From IMG/VR virus record IMGVR_UViG_3300013126_000069, positions 1 through 43,462 of that record: a stretch of DNA of 43,462 bases; one strand, 5' to 3'. The position numbers and the translations under genes are program-made. The notes under the pieces were generated by a model that saw only the letters and a program-made list of their open reading frames with translations, was not told the origin of the DNA and searched no databases. Below are positions 25,201-34,848 of this stretch, one piece after another. Source of the stretch: a virus. Position 1 is the first letter of the stretch; every line of letters starts with the position of its first letter.

Positions 25201-28200
25201 CACAAACATCTCAAAATGTTTACAACACAACTGCTACAACTGTAAACGCTTTCGGTGAAGCTGCTACATTAAACGTTGGCAATACATCAGGTACTGTTAC
25301 ATTACGTAATCCAACATTAGTTGGAACTGAAACAACACAAAATGTATACAATACTGTGGCAAATACAGTAAACGCTTTTGGTTTTGCTAATGTAGTTAAT
25401 ATTGGTAAAGACGAAGGAACAATGACATTACGTAATCCAACTATAGTTGGAGCTAATGTCACACAAAACTTGTTTAATACAGTAGCTACAACAGTTAATT
25501 TTGCTGGCGAAGGAACAAATGTAAACATAGCTAGTGCTACCGGTAATACAACTGTTAAAAATAATTTAGTTGTTAATGGAAATTTAACAGTTGACCAAGA
25601 TATTATATTCAGTGGTTGTGATATTGATGCTAATTGTGTAACATTAAATGTATTCAATAATATTCCACAAACTATTAACTTAGGCGCCAATGCTAGCACA
25701 CTTAATATTGGTAATACTACGGGAACAGCAACGTTACGTAATCCAACATTAGTTGGAACTGAAACAACACAGAATGTTTATAATACTACAGCAACTACAG
25801 TAAATGCTTTCGGTGATGCTAATTCAATCAATATCGGTACTACAACATCACTAACTACATTACGTGGAAACTTATTAATTAACAAAGCATTAAATTTTGT
25901 AGATGCTAATGGAGCAAACACGTTAGATACCTCATTCTATTACACAACTAGTGTAGCAGAAGGATTGTATTTCGCACTAAATGGTAGTACAAGATTAGTT
26001 TTAGAAAACAACAGAATTTTGGAGTATGGTGATATTGTTTTTATAGGCGGTAATCTTGACACTACAGCAACTTCAGTATTAATTGCTAATGCTAATAGCA
26101 CAACAGTAAATGCTTTTGGTGTAGCAAGCACACTAAACATGGGTGCTACTACAGGCACAGCAACATTAAGAAACCCAACATTAGTTGGAACTGAAACAAC
26201 ACAAAATGTTTACAATTCAACAGCAACCACTGTAAATGCGTTTGGATCTGCTAGTACATTAAATGTAGGTGTAGATTCAGGAACAGTCACATTACGCAAT
26301 CCAACACTTGTAGGAGCAAATGTAACACAAAATGTTTACAACACAACTGCTACTACTGTAAATGCGTTCGGTGCTGCTAGTTCACTAAATTTAGGAAATA
26401 ATACTGGTACAGCAACATTACGTAATCCAACATTAGTTGGTACTGAAACTACACAAAATGTTTACAATACAACTGCTACAACAGTTAATGCTTTCGGTAC
26501 TGCGGCTACTTTAAATGTAGGTGTGGATTCAGGTACAATAACATTAAGAAATCCAACATTAGTTGGGGCCAATACTACACAAAATGTTTATAATACTACA
26601 GCAACTACAGTAAACGCTTTTGGAGCAGCAGGTACACTGAATTTAGGTAATAACACTGGAACTGCTACATTACGTAATCCAACATTAGTTGGTACTGAAA
26701 CTACACAAAATGTTTATAATACAACTGCTACAACTGTAAATGCTTTTGGAGCTGCGAGCAGTATTAATATAGGAGCAGCAGGTTCATTAACAACATTACG
26801 TGGTAATTTGTTTATAGCCAACGCAATTAATTTTGCTGATGCTAATGGGGCAAATACTGACACAGCCATTTATTATACAAATGATTACCTAGCTATTACA
26901 TTAAATGGGTCCCCAGATAAAATAACAATTGAAAATACACAAGTTAGTATCAACGATGATTTAGTAGTAAAAGGTGGTGATATTATAACCAATCAAACTA
27001 CCTTTAATATAATTAATACAACTGCTACTACCGTAAACGCTTTTGGAGCTGCTAGTACATTAAATTTAGGAGCAACATCAGGTACAGCAACTATTAACAA
27101 TCCCACAATAGTTGGTACGCAATCTACACAAAATCTATTCAATACAGCAGCCACTACTATGAATTTTGCTGGTGCTGCTACAACTGTAAACACTGGCGCA
27201 GCAGGTGGCGGTGGAACATTTACAATAAGAAATGATAATGTTGTAATGAACGGTGACCTACAAGTACAAGGTGGCGACTTAACTACAACAGCAACAACAT
27301 TTAATTTATTAAATGCTACAGCAACAACAATTAACTTTGGTGGAGCAGCAACAACTCTAGAGATTGGAGCAGCATCAGGTACAACAAATATCAATAATAA
27401 CTTAGATGTTGACGGAAATACATTAGTTAATGGTAATTTACAAGTTGATCAAAATGCCACAGTTACTGGCGATTTAGCAGTTAATGGTGGAGATTTAACT
27501 ACAACCTCTGCTAGTTTCAATTTAGTAAATGCTACTGCTACAACTGTTAATTTCGCAGGTGCTGGCACAACTGTAGGTATAGGCGCAGCTACTGGTAATA
27601 CTACAATTAATAATAATTTAATAGTGAAAGGAAACATTACATTAGATGCTGATATTATACTAGCAGGATGTGATTTAGTAACAGATTGTTTAACGTTTAA
27701 TTTAATTAATACAAATGCTACAACAGTTAATGCGTTCGGAGCTGCTACCACATTAAACATGGGCGCAAGTGGCTCTACAATAAAAATGCCTGGCAATGTT
27801 TATATAGATGAAGCATTGATATTTGATGCTCCAACTTGGACATCTGGACTATACTATACTGCTAGTCCACAAGCGATTTCTGTTGCTATAGCTGCCAATA
27901 CTATTTTAGAAGTTCAGGCTACAGCAGTTGTTAGTAGACAAAATGTTGAAGTTAGAAGTACTGATTTTATTTCAAACTCAGCAACATTTAGTTTAGCAAA
28001 TACAATAGCTACAACAATAAATTTTGCTGGAGCAGCAACTGCCTTAAATGTGGGCGCTGGTACTGGCAATACAACTATTAATAATAACTTAATAGCTAAT
28101 GGGAATATTGAAACTAAGTTAACAACATTGAATTTAGCAAATGCTAATAGTACTACAATTAATTTTGGTGGCGCAGGAACACAAATCAATGTCGGAGCAA

Positions 28201-30173
28201 GTACAGGCAATACAAAGATTAATAATAATTTAATAGCTAATGGTAATATTGAAACTATATTAGCTACATTGAATTTGGCAAACGCCAATTCAACTACTGT
28301 AAATTTTGCTGGAGCAGGCACAGCAATAAATGTCGGGGCAGCAACAGGTAATACCACAATTAACCATAATTTGATTGCTAATGGTAACATTGAGACTAAA
28401 TTAACAACATTGAATTTAGCAAACGCTAATAGTACAACAATTAATTTTGCAGGTGCTGGCACAAATGTTAATATCGGGGCAAGTACTGGTAATACTACAG
28501 TTAACAATAATTTAATTGTAAAAGGTAACATTGAACTTGATGCTGATTTGATATTAAAAGGTTGCGATTTTAACACTAATTGTACTAGTTTCAATTTAGT
28601 AAACGCAAATGCTACCACAGTTTATTTCGCTGGAGCAGGTACTACGGTTGAAATTGGTGCTGCTACTGGTAATACAAATATTAATAATAACCTTGATGTT
28701 GATGGTAACTTAAACATTGATGGCACAAGTTTAACTGTAACACAAACAACATTTAATTTAGCAAATGCGAACGCTACTACAATTAACTTCGGTGGCGCTG
28801 CGACGAATGTAACGATAGGTACAGGAACTACTGGATTCAATCTCAAAGGCAATCTTTCTATAACAAATGCTATTAATTTTAATACACCTACGTCAGTTAA
28901 TGATAGTTTATATTTCCTCGCAAGTACATTTGTTATGGCAATAGGTGGGGTTGACAAGTTTAGCGCAAATGCGTCTGGCATCACTTCAAATGGTAATATT
29001 TATTTAACTGGCACAGATATAGTAACTACAAATAGCACATTAAATATTGCCAATGCTACTGCTACAACAATTAATTTAGGCCGTGCTGCTAGCCAATTAA
29101 ACTTTGGAGCAGCTAGTTCAAACTCAGCATTTAGTGGTAATATTTATGTAACTGGTAACATTAATGTTAATGGTGGCGGTGTAGATGGTCCTGCTACAAT
29201 GAATATTGGTTCAACTTCGTCAACAATTCAAATGGGATCAAGTGGGGGCGTTGTTAACATGAATGGCAACGCCAATATAACTGGCAACGTTAACGCAACA
29301 CAAAGTGTAATAACATCTAGTGGTAAATTAAAAGCGGGAGCTATTGAATTATTATCAAGTAATGGTTTTATATATACTAGTGGTGATATTACCGGCAACA
29401 CTATAAGTGCTAGTGGTGTTGCTGTCATGTATAGTAACGGGTTAATAACAGGGACTTCATTCAGTACTCCTACTGGTATTACACTATTTGCGAATGGAAC
29501 TGCTCAAGCAACCTTATTCTCAGGAAGCGGAGCAAGTTTATCCAGTTTAGCAGGTGCTAATGTTACAGGAACTGTAGCAAACGCTACTTTTGCTACTACT
29601 GCAGGAACAGCCACTTCGGCAACAAGTGCTACTAATGCTACTAATGCAACCAATGCAACTAACGCTACTAACGCAACCAATGCTGGTTTTGCTACAAACG
29701 CAGGATTCGCAACAAACTCGGGATATGCTACAAGTGCAGGTAGCGCAGGTAGCGCAGGTTTCGCAAGTTGTGCTGGAGCATTAGTTGGAAGTGGTTGTGA
29801 CGTTGCTGAATTTTATGCTGCTGATGATGAATATGAAGTTGGAACAGTTTTAGAATTTGGCGGTGATTATGATGTTACATTATCTAGTAAATACGATTCA
29901 CACAAAGTTGCCGGTGTAATATCAACTGAACCTGGTGTTACGCTTGGCGAATATGTTGATTTTGATAGCGATAATAGAGCATTATTAGCACTTATTGGCC
30001 GTGTGCCAACAAAAGTTATTGGTCCAGTTGATAAAGGCGATTTAATGGTAAGTGCTCCTGATGGTTATGCTATAGCTAATAACATAGCACGTGCGGGCAC
30101 GATTATTGGTAAGTCATTAGAAAACTTCTATGGTGATAGAGGAGTAATTGATATTGTAGTTGGAAGACATTAA
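22260..30173 (+). CDS. Giant repetitive tail fibre
   Basis: At 2637 residues this is the longest gene in the window. Residues 1-110 (FGSFPDDPTADAIRLAFQKT then QQNFAELYSG) are a non-repetitive attachment-like domain. Two similar blocks near 410-490 and 670-760 contain NLTVDGNI-Y, then IEDPIINLQTGPNG. About 970-1510 is a tandem array of ~42-residue units (LRNPTLVGTETTQNVYN, TTATTVNAFGAAS). About 1940-2090 is a ~47-residue array (NNNLIANGNIE, TLNLANANSTTINF). Near 2455-2505 is a low-complexity stalk of repeated Asn-Ala-Thr and Ala-Gly-Phe. The last ~125 residues (CDVAEFYAADDEYEVGTVLE, KVAGVISTEPG, LIGRVPTKVIGPVDKGDL) form the widespread AEF/GRVP C-terminal fibre domain. It probably binds the host surface as a trimer. 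The endolysin follows after 9 bp. Confidence 0.88.
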   Translation: MAQQLIDFGSFPDDPTADAIRLAFQKTQQNFAELYSGAAGQAVYSVNRTPGAGITVNAPTGNVVVTANIACVQVETSTLSIGITANGGQNAVYTQSNQVLVIDLPNEVINIKDITISGNLTANRVTANNDMYTGTLSATGNANVANLNSANNVTGTNLTITNGMMSGNLTLGNLTMAGNVKSHLLPTPTNTQNLGSSSQNWSTLYTQDIILAGTPISGIGKVVPSFGNVYLPSNVTVSGTTSGTATTLLTFTFPNSGYYRINTVLIAEPASAGTPPVTYALFDDTGTLVANSEIMLTTATGGINQTLTSGGVIDIQVSGAVSYTVRAWGTNSPKIVTYGGNGRSSVNWLKLDPPATISTSGNVTYGNLTVTGQTSLNTLSTTGNANINSNLNVSGNAIISGNLTVDGNIVYVNVEDLSIEDPIINLQTGPNGSPLIANSGKDVGTALNYFTSSPKVAWMGWDSSAAEITFGEDVTITSEVVSYTKYANIRAGNIMGPLANGSSNITIVQNANINFAINGNANRVEIGEANSYFNNQLWANSNIYIKNTGALVFQDDESSTLDTFLQYNNANNSVVLSVNGSTVIESDISNTYFNGPISANANLYIPNGNQIVFVDDVSTNTDTSISYVNASDSIVVKVNNVNSIQSNAQAVAITGNFTVSGNTVLAGNLTVDGNITYINTETLAIEDPIIQLQTGPNGAAPTSNSGKDIGTALNYYDSAARVAFMGWDTSGEEFGFASRATITSEVVNFDVYGNVRAGNVIARLANGTSNIYIEQNGPILFSAQGTSNVVNVAAAITTVNNQLYANNNMFINNTGAGAFLYFVDNVAPSFFDTYIQYDYTNPNLRFFINGSQKFSLNSAGANVLNGNLTIDLGDAIINGGDILSNQALFNILPANATTVTLGLAATTIDIGSASGTTNINNNLEVDGDILLKGGDFDVSTSSVNLWTGNATTVNAFSVASTLNIGATGGIITLANPTLLGTQTSQNVYNTTATTVNAFGEAATLNVGNTSGTVTLRNPTLVGTETTQNVYNTVANTVNAFGFANVVNIGKDEGTMTLRNPTIVGANVTQNLFNTVATTVNFAGEGTNVNIASATGNTTVKNNLVVNGNLTVDQDIIFSGCDIDANCVTLNVFNNIPQTINLGANASTLNIGNTTGTATLRNPTLVGTETTQNVYNTTATTVNAFGDANSINIGTTTSLTTLRGNLLINKALNFVDANGANTLDTSFYYTTSVAEGLYFALNGSTRLVLENNRILEYGDIVFIGGNLDTTATSVLIANANSTTVNAFGVASTLNMGATTGTATLRNPTLVGTETTQNVYNSTATTVNAFGSASTLNVGVDSGTVTLRNPTLVGANVTQNVYNTTATTVNAFGAASSLNLGNNTGTATLRNPTLVGTETTQNVYNTTATTVNAFGTAATLNVGVDSGTITLRNPTLVGANTTQNVYNTTATTVNAFGAAGTLNLGNNTGTATLRNPTLVGTETTQNVYNTTATTVNAFGAASSINIGAAGSLTTLRGNLFIANAINFADANGANTDTAIYYTNDYLAITLNGSPDKITIENTQVSINDDLVVKGGDIITNQTTFNIINTTATTVNAFGAASTLNLGATSGTATINNPTIVGTQSTQNLFNTAATTMNFAGAATTVNTGAAGGGGTFTIRNDNVVMNGDLQVQGGDLTTTATTFNLLNATATTINFGGAATTLEIGAASGTTNINNNLDVDGNTLVNGNLQVDQNATVTGDLAVNGGDLTTTSASFNLVNATATTVNFAGAGTTVGIGAATGNTTINNNLIVKGNITLDADIILAGCDLVTDCLTFNLINTNATTVNAFGAATTLNMGASGSTIKMPGNVYIDEALIFDAPTWTSGLYYTASPQAISVAIAANTILEVQATAVVSRQNVEVRSTDFISNSATFSLANTIATTINFAGAATALNVGAGTGNTTINNNLIANGNIETKLTTLNLANANSTTINFGGAGTQINVGASTGNTKINNNLIANGNIETILATLNLANANSTTVNFAGAGTAINVGAATGNTTINHNLIANGNIETKLTTLNLANANSTTINFAGAGTNVNIGASTGNTTVNNNLIVKGNIELDADLILKGCDFNTNCTSFNLVNANATTVYFAGAGTTVEIGAATGNTNINNNLDVDGNLNIDGTSLTVTQTTFNLANANATTINFGGAATNVTIGTGTTGFNLKGNLSITNAINFNTPTSVNDSLYFLASTFVMAIGGVDKFSANASGITSNGNIYLTGTDIVTTNSTLNIANATATTINLGRAASQLNFGAASSNSAFSGNIYVTGNINVNGGGVDGPATMNIGSTSSTIQMGSSGGVVNMNGNANITGNVNATQSVITSSGKLKAGAIELLSSNGFIYTSGDITGNTISASGVAVMYSNGLITGTSFSTPTGITLFANGTAQATLFSGSGASLSSLAGANVTGTVANATFATTAGTATSATSATNATNATNATNATNATNAGFATNAGFATNSGYATSAGSAGSAGFASCAGALVGSGCDVAEFYAADDEYEVGTVLEFGGDYDVTLSSKYDSHKVAGVISTEPGVTLGEYVDFDSDNRALLALIGRVPTKVIGPVDKGDLMVSAPDGYAIANNIARAGTIIGKSLENFYGDRGVIDIVVGRH
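25160..26780 (+). repeat. Array of ~126-132 bp fibre repeats
   Basis: Near-identical DNA units recur, with CCAACATTAGTTGG-type cores at about 25311, 25743, 26177, 26425, 26551 and 26683 and related copies between. They encode the LRNPTLVG / NVYNTTATTVNAFG modules. Unit number could vary by slippage or recombination. Confidence 0.8.
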
Positions 30174-30182
30174 GGAATAGTA

Positions 30183-30803
30183 ATGATAACATTAGATTTA
30201 TTACAGAAAATAGCACCAAAAACAAAAGTTGCTACACTTGAAAAATTTGTAGAACCCATGAACTATGTTGCTGAACATTATGATATGCTTGAAAACAAAA
30301 AGCGTATAGCAGCATTTTTGGCACAAACAGCGCATGAGTCTGGGGGCTTTAGTGTAACACAAGAAAATCTTAACTATAGTGCAAAAGGATTAATGGGTAT
30401 TTTCAAAAAGTATTTTCCTAATGAAGAACTTGCTAAACAATATGAACGTAAACCTGAAAAAATAGCAAATCGTGTATATGCTAACCGTATGAAAAATGGT
30501 CCTGAGGAGTCAGGTGACGGTTATGCGTTTCGTGGTAGGGGACTGATTCAACTTACAGGACGAGATAATTATACAAGATTTGCCAAATCAGTTGGTAAAG
30601 AATTAATAGAAGCAGTTCGTTATTTAGAGACACCAGAAGGTGCTGTAGTAAGTGCTGGTTGGTTTTGGGATACTAATAAATTAAACATCTATTGTGATAA
30701 AGATGATTTTACAGGATTAACAAAGCGTATTAATGGTGGAACGATTGGATTAGCTGATCGTAAACACCATTATGAAATCGCATTGTTAATCCTTAAGGAT
30801 TAA
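30183..30803 (+). CDS. Glycoside hydrolase family 19 endolysin
   Basis: This 206-residue single-domain enzyme is of the GH19 chitinase/lysozyme-like fold. The catalytic acid is E52 in FLAQTAHESGGF. The substrate-cleft signature GDGYAFRGRGLIQLTGRDNY occupies residues 111-130, and AGWFWDTNKLN follows near 160. In phages this family cleaves the glycan strand of peptidoglycan (GlcNAc-MurNAc) for lysis. No signal peptide or wall-binding domain is present, so export would depend on a holin. It lies directly between the giant fibre (9 bp, AAGGAA ribosome site) and another structural gene. It is therefore expressed late, and a virion-associated role is also possible. Confidence 0.9.
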   Translation: MITLDLLQKIAPKTKVATLEKFVEPMNYVAEHYDMLENKKRIAAFLAQTAHESGGFSVTQENLNYSAKGLMGIFKKYFPNEELAKQYERKPEKIANRVYANRMKNGPEESGDGYAFRGRGLIQLTGRDNYTRFAKSVGKELIEAVRYLETPEGAVVSAGWFWDTNKLNIYCDKDDFTGLTKRINGGTIGLADRKHHYEIALLILKD

Positions 30804-30804
30804 T

Positions 30805-33312
30805 ATGGCACAACCAACTTGGAATACAGCTAGTGGGTCTATAGGCACTTTTCCAGCTACAATAGCTATGACTTACGCATTTAGCGCAAGTCCTGTAAGT
30901 CCTGCCAGTTCTGTCACTTATAGTTTATTAAGCGGTAATTTACCAACTAATTTGTCACTAAGTACGGCAGGTGTATTAAGTGGAATAGCAACGACTGTAC
31001 CAAATGATACAACATATACGTTTGTTATACGAGCTACCGATAATTTAAGTAATATACGTGACAGAACATTTAGTATAACAATTTCTAGTATAGCAGTACC
31101 AAAATTTACTACACCAAACGGGACATTAATTAATTTAATAGATAGCGAATGGTTAAGCTTTCAAGTAGCATATAGTAATCCAATCTCAACAAATATAGTA
31201 ACAATAAGGAAAGTTCAGGGAGTTTTTCCACACGGAGTGGAAATAAATGATTATGGTATAATAAGAGGGTACCCTCAACCACCTGTACAAAATGTGCCAT
31301 ATTCTAGTGTAACTACAGTTGGGTTACAAACTACCACAGAAAACAAAATACGTTGTCAAACTACGAGTGGTTTTGTATCAGGTAGACCAATTATATTTTA
31401 TACTACAGCTTTTGGCAATATACAAAATAATGTCTACTACTATATACGTGAGGTATTTGATAGCACTACATTCAGTATAAGCACAAGCGTAGATGGACCT
31501 GAATTTTTATTAGCAAATGCTACAGGCACTATGGTGATTGAGTTACCTACAGTAAGCCCATTACAACCAACAAAGAAAAGTTATAATTTTACGCTAAAAC
31601 TTGATAGCGAATATGGAGAAGATTTCGCTGAATATACAATTACTGTAATTAATCAAAATCTACCAAGTGCTCAGGGTGGACCAGGTAATCCTCCAAACAC
31701 ACGTTATCCTGTTATTTTTAATACTAGACCAGATACGTATAATATACAAGATACATTACAATATAGATATTATGTTTTACCAAATGACACTGGGGCTACC
31801 TATCCTCCAAGCACTTCAGCCAATATTGGGCAAATTTTAAGTGATAACTATTTTAGTTTTCAAATATTAGGTCATGATTTTGATAATGATACCCTATTAT
31901 ATGAATTCATTGATTTACCATCAAATTTGTCGGGAGATGGGTCTACGGGCTGGATCACTGGTATACCTAATTTAGCAGCCAATAGTATAGCAAATTACAA
32001 CTTCGCCGTAATATGTCGCAAAGTGATTGACACATACTATTATAGTGATATTATAAATTTTAGTATACAGGTTACAAATAATTTATCTGGCATAATTACA
32101 TGGGTAACATCTGAAGATTTGGGGAATGTTGATAATGGTAGTGAAAGCATTATACAGTTTGTAGCAACTAGTGATGTAGATTTAATTTATAGATTATCAT
32201 CAGGAACACTACCACCAAATACTACGTTATTAGATAATGGTGACTTGATTGGCACATTTAGCTATGAACCAAGTACCACAGTAACTCCTCAAAATGAATC
32301 AAACACTTTTACATTTACGATTGAAGCACTTAGTCCTGTATATCCTGTCATTAGCGAAACTAAAACTTTTACAATAAACGTATTTCAACGATTCGCTGAC
32401 CCGACTGATACGCTTTATATACAGGCAACTCCCAGCTTAGTTGATAGAGTGCTAATTGATTCATTATTAACTAATACTACAATTATTCCTGATAATTTTT
32501 TATATAGAATTGACGATCCTAATTATGGGAAAGCGACTAGTGTTATTTATGAACATGCCTATGGAATTGACCCTGCCACAATTTTAGATTATGTAGCAGC
32601 AGTCACCGAAAATCATTATTGGCGTAATATTATTTTAGGTGAATTAAAAACTGCTGTGGCACGTGATGATAATGGCGTGATTATATATGAAGTTGTATAT
32701 AGTCAAATAGTTGATAATTTAATAAACTCACAAGGAATAAGTGTAGAGCAATCAATAAATTGGCCAGTACCAATCGACTTAAATTTGGGTCCATGGTATA
32801 CGAGTATAACAGACATTTACACAAGTTGGGATGATGTTTTAGGTACATTATATTATACAAGTTTAACTCCAGGATATGCTCAAACACTTTATCCAAATAG
32901 TTTAGTTAATATGAGAACTAGGATACAAGATGTGATTGGATCACAGAATGATTATAGATTATTACCTAGATGGATGACAAGTCAGCAATTAAATGGCAGC
33001 ACATTAGGTTATACTCCGGCTTGGGTTATATGCTATACGAAACCAGGATTCAGTGAAGTTGTCAAAGACAATATTAACACATTATGGACTGATAGTAATG
33101 GTAATTTGTTAACATTAAATAAGATTAATTTTCAAATAGATAGATTTACAGTGGATAAAAGTTTAACCTATAACTACGATACAACAGTTAGTCCAAACAC
33201 TTGGGTAAGCTTACCTGGTGGTGATCCTGTACCCGATCCAATCAATAGTAAAAACTTTAGTGTATTGTTCCCAAGAAAAACAATTTTACCTAACACGCCT
33301 CAAAGCTACTAA
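30805..33312 (+). CDS. Ig-like-domain virion structural protein
   Basis: This 835-residue protein starts one base after the endolysin stop. The N-terminal ~95 residues contain a He_PIG/cadherin-like unit (VTYSLLSGNLPTNLSLS, GVLSGIAT, YTFVIRATDN). A similar unit occurs near residues 345-430 (LYEFIDLPSNLSGDG, WITGIP) and again near 450-530. Near 205-235 is a VYYYIREVFDSTTFSIS segment shared with other structural proteins here. The C-terminal third (HAYGIDPATILDYVAAVTEN, HYWRNIILGELK, then a YRLLPRWMTSQQ region) looks globular and conserved, ending in a LFPRKTILPN segment. It is likely a large fibre-network or baseplate-peripheral protein; the exact role is unknown. Confidence 0.7.
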   Translation: MAQPTWNTASGSIGTFPATIAMTYAFSASPVSPASSVTYSLLSGNLPTNLSLSTAGVLSGIATTVPNDTTYTFVIRATDNLSNIRDRTFSITISSIAVPKFTTPNGTLINLIDSEWLSFQVAYSNPISTNIVTIRKVQGVFPHGVEINDYGIIRGYPQPPVQNVPYSSVTTVGLQTTTENKIRCQTTSGFVSGRPIIFYTTAFGNIQNNVYYYIREVFDSTTFSISTSVDGPEFLLANATGTMVIELPTVSPLQPTKKSYNFTLKLDSEYGEDFAEYTITVINQNLPSAQGGPGNPPNTRYPVIFNTRPDTYNIQDTLQYRYYVLPNDTGATYPPSTSANIGQILSDNYFSFQILGHDFDNDTLLYEFIDLPSNLSGDGSTGWITGIPNLAANSIANYNFAVICRKVIDTYYYSDIINFSIQVTNNLSGIITWVTSEDLGNVDNGSESIIQFVATSDVDLIYRLSSGTLPPNTTLLDNGDLIGTFSYEPSTTVTPQNESNTFTFTIEALSPVYPVISETKTFTINVFQRFADPTDTLYIQATPSLVDRVLIDSLLTNTTIIPDNFLYRIDDPNYGKATSVIYEHAYGIDPATILDYVAAVTENHYWRNIILGELKTAVARDDNGVIIYEVVYSQIVDNLINSQGISVEQSINWPVPIDLNLGPWYTSITDIYTSWDDVLGTLYYTSLTPGYAQTLYPNSLVNMRTRIQDVIGSQNDYRLLPRWMTSQQLNGSTLGYTPAWVICYTKPGFSEVVKDNINTLWTDSNGNLLTLNKINFQIDRFTVDKSLTYNYDTTVSPNTWVSLPGGDPVPDPINSKNFSVLFPRKTILPNTPQSY

Positions 33313-33315
33313 ATA
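33308..33315 (+). promoter_or_regulatory. T4-type late promoter motif (ACTAAATA)
   Basis: ACTAAATA overlaps the stop codon of the Ig-like protein and lies 17 bases before the next ATG. This matches the CTAAATA variant seen elsewhere in the window. Confidence 0.55.
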
Positions 33316-33332
33316 CATGTGAGAATATTTTT

Positions 33333-34616
33333 ATGAGCCAAATTAACACAAATAGTATTGATGTAAATTATCCGATTCCAGGGCAAAATAATAGCAGCCA
33401 AGGATTCCGTACTAATTTTACAAGTATTAAAACCAATTTAGACACTGCTGGTAATGAAATAACTGACCTACAAAACAATGCTGTATTAAAGTCAGCATTA
33501 AGTGGGCTAACACTTAATAATGATATGGCAAACACATTGATTAGTAATGCTGCTGTAAGATCATTTCGTCATACTACTTATAATTTAGGTAATGCTTTGA
33601 CAGGTACCGTAGTTGTTGATAGCAGTGTAGCAGACTATAATTATGGCAATGTTTCAGGTAATATAACACTACAGTTTAGTAGTTGGGCACCAACCAATAC
33701 ATCACAATCAATCATCCTGCAACTTGGTAATTTGACTGGAAAAACAATAACTTTCCCTACAGCAGTAAGTTATGCGAATGATAATGCTGGATTGACACTA
33801 TTAGAAAATTATCAAGGTTCGGGCGTTGTCAGCGCTCCATTTAATACTGATCAACTTACATTTACATTAACAACAGTTGATTGCGGTAATACATTATATA
33901 TTGAACCATTGTATAGGTCACAACAAACAAGTCAAATTGTAAAACGTGCTCCTCCAAGTACAGGTCAACAAGGTGACAGAGTAGGTACAGTGTGTGTGGA
34001 TATGGCACTTGACCAACTTACTATTACAGGATCAAACGCAGCAGATTATTTGGTTACATCAGGTAATACTTCTCAGCTTTATCCTGGTATGGCAATTAAC
34101 TTTACTGGAACTAGTTTTGAGGCAAACATTACCATTGGTACAACATATTATGTTCGTAATGTTGTAAGCTCTACAACATTTACTATAAGTACTGACAATG
34201 CTATAACGAGTAATGTAGATTTAGCAACACAAGCAGGTACAATGTATTGTAATCCAGTAAGTTATATGTTTGTCGCTACTGATAATTATAGTGCAAATAC
34301 GTTTGATAAAAACATTGGTTCAACAACTGCTCCAAGTACGATAACGATTAGTTCAGCGATGAGTAATGTGGCAGTAAATCAACCAATCATTTTCACGGGA
34401 ACAGTTGGGGGAAATACTGGTCTTACTACAAATTCAGTCTATTACATAAAAACAGTTGTTGCTAGTGCTATCACAGTTAGTCAAACACGTTATAACGGTG
34501 TTGCTGGTCCAGTTTATACTGGTGTGGTTACAACTTCAGGGGCTACTACAGATATTGATTGTACTGTTTATGAAGGCCCAGATATCTTTAAACGTATTAC
34601 ATTGAATCCTTATTGA
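33333..34616 (+). CDS. Virion structural protein with fibre-type N-terminus
   Basis: This 427-residue protein begins INTNSIDVNYPIPGQNNSSQ followed by GFRTNFTSIKTNLDTAGNEI, a conserved N-terminal region of T4-like aquatic phage structural proteins, functionally reminiscent of the fibre N-terminus at 22260. ALSGLTLNNDMANTLISNA follows. Residues about 250-290 (GMAINFTGTSFEANITIG, TTYYVRNVVSSTTFTIS) and 345-395 (NQPIIFTGTVGGNTG, VYYIKTVVASAITVS) are two copies of a small beta-domain also found at 2477 and 30805. It is likely a tail-decoration or fibre component. It ends one base before the next small gene, starting the mixed operon. Confidence 0.65.
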   Translation: MSQINTNSIDVNYPIPGQNNSSQGFRTNFTSIKTNLDTAGNEITDLQNNAVLKSALSGLTLNNDMANTLISNAAVRSFRHTTYNLGNALTGTVVVDSSVADYNYGNVSGNITLQFSSWAPTNTSQSIILQLGNLTGKTITFPTAVSYANDNAGLTLLENYQGSGVVSAPFNTDQLTFTLTTVDCGNTLYIEPLYRSQQTSQIVKRAPPSTGQQGDRVGTVCVDMALDQLTITGSNAADYLVTSGNTSQLYPGMAINFTGTSFEANITIGTTYYVRNVVSSTTFTISTDNAITSNVDLATQAGTMYCNPVSYMFVATDNYSANTFDKNIGSTTAPSTITISSAMSNVAVNQPIIFTGTVGGNTGLTTNSVYYIKTVVASAITVSQTRYNGVAGPVYTGVVTTSGATTDIDCTVYEGPDIFKRITLNPY

Positions 34617-34617
34617 T

Positions 34618-34848
34618 ATGGAACATCCATTTATTAATGATATCTCAAACTTAACACTAGAACAATTACAAGAAAAACTAACGGACATATCAACCAAGCT
34701 AAACTTCGCTTATAGAACAGGCAATGGTCCGTTAATACATCAATTACAAATGGTATTTGAAAGTTATAAAAAAGAACATAGTAAAAAGCTTGATGAGATT
34801 ATAAACAAGCAAAAAAACAAAACAAAGATTGATATAACCAACAAATGA
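34618..34848 (+). CDS. Small helical conserved phage protein
   Basis: This 76-residue, wholly helical, Lys/Gln-rich protein (DISNLTLEQLQEKLTDIS, KLNFAYRTGNGPLIHQLQM, then a lysine-rich tail) starts one base after the preceding stop. Its last codon overlaps the next start (ATGA). Its pattern is familiar from T4-like aquatic phages but no function is known. Small coiled-coil adaptor or inhibitor roles are possible. Confidence 0.65.
   Translation: MEHPFINDISNLTLEQLQEKLTDISTKLNFAYRTGNGPLIHQLQMVFESYKKEHSKKLDEIINKQKNKTKIDITNK

Noticed and set aside
25160-26780. CRISPR-like array
   Set aside because: The repeats are long, coding, in frame and separated by related rather than unique sequence; they belong to the fibre protein.
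25220-28618. Long minus-strand open frames under the giant fibre
   Set aside because: They mirror the repeat arrays of the fibre, have biased Val/Ala/Leu composition and no ribosome sites; they are antisense shadows.
29590-29784. 64-aa plus-strand frame rich in Leu and Gln within the fibre stalk
   Set aside because: It is an out-of-frame reading of the Asn-Ala-Thr repeat.
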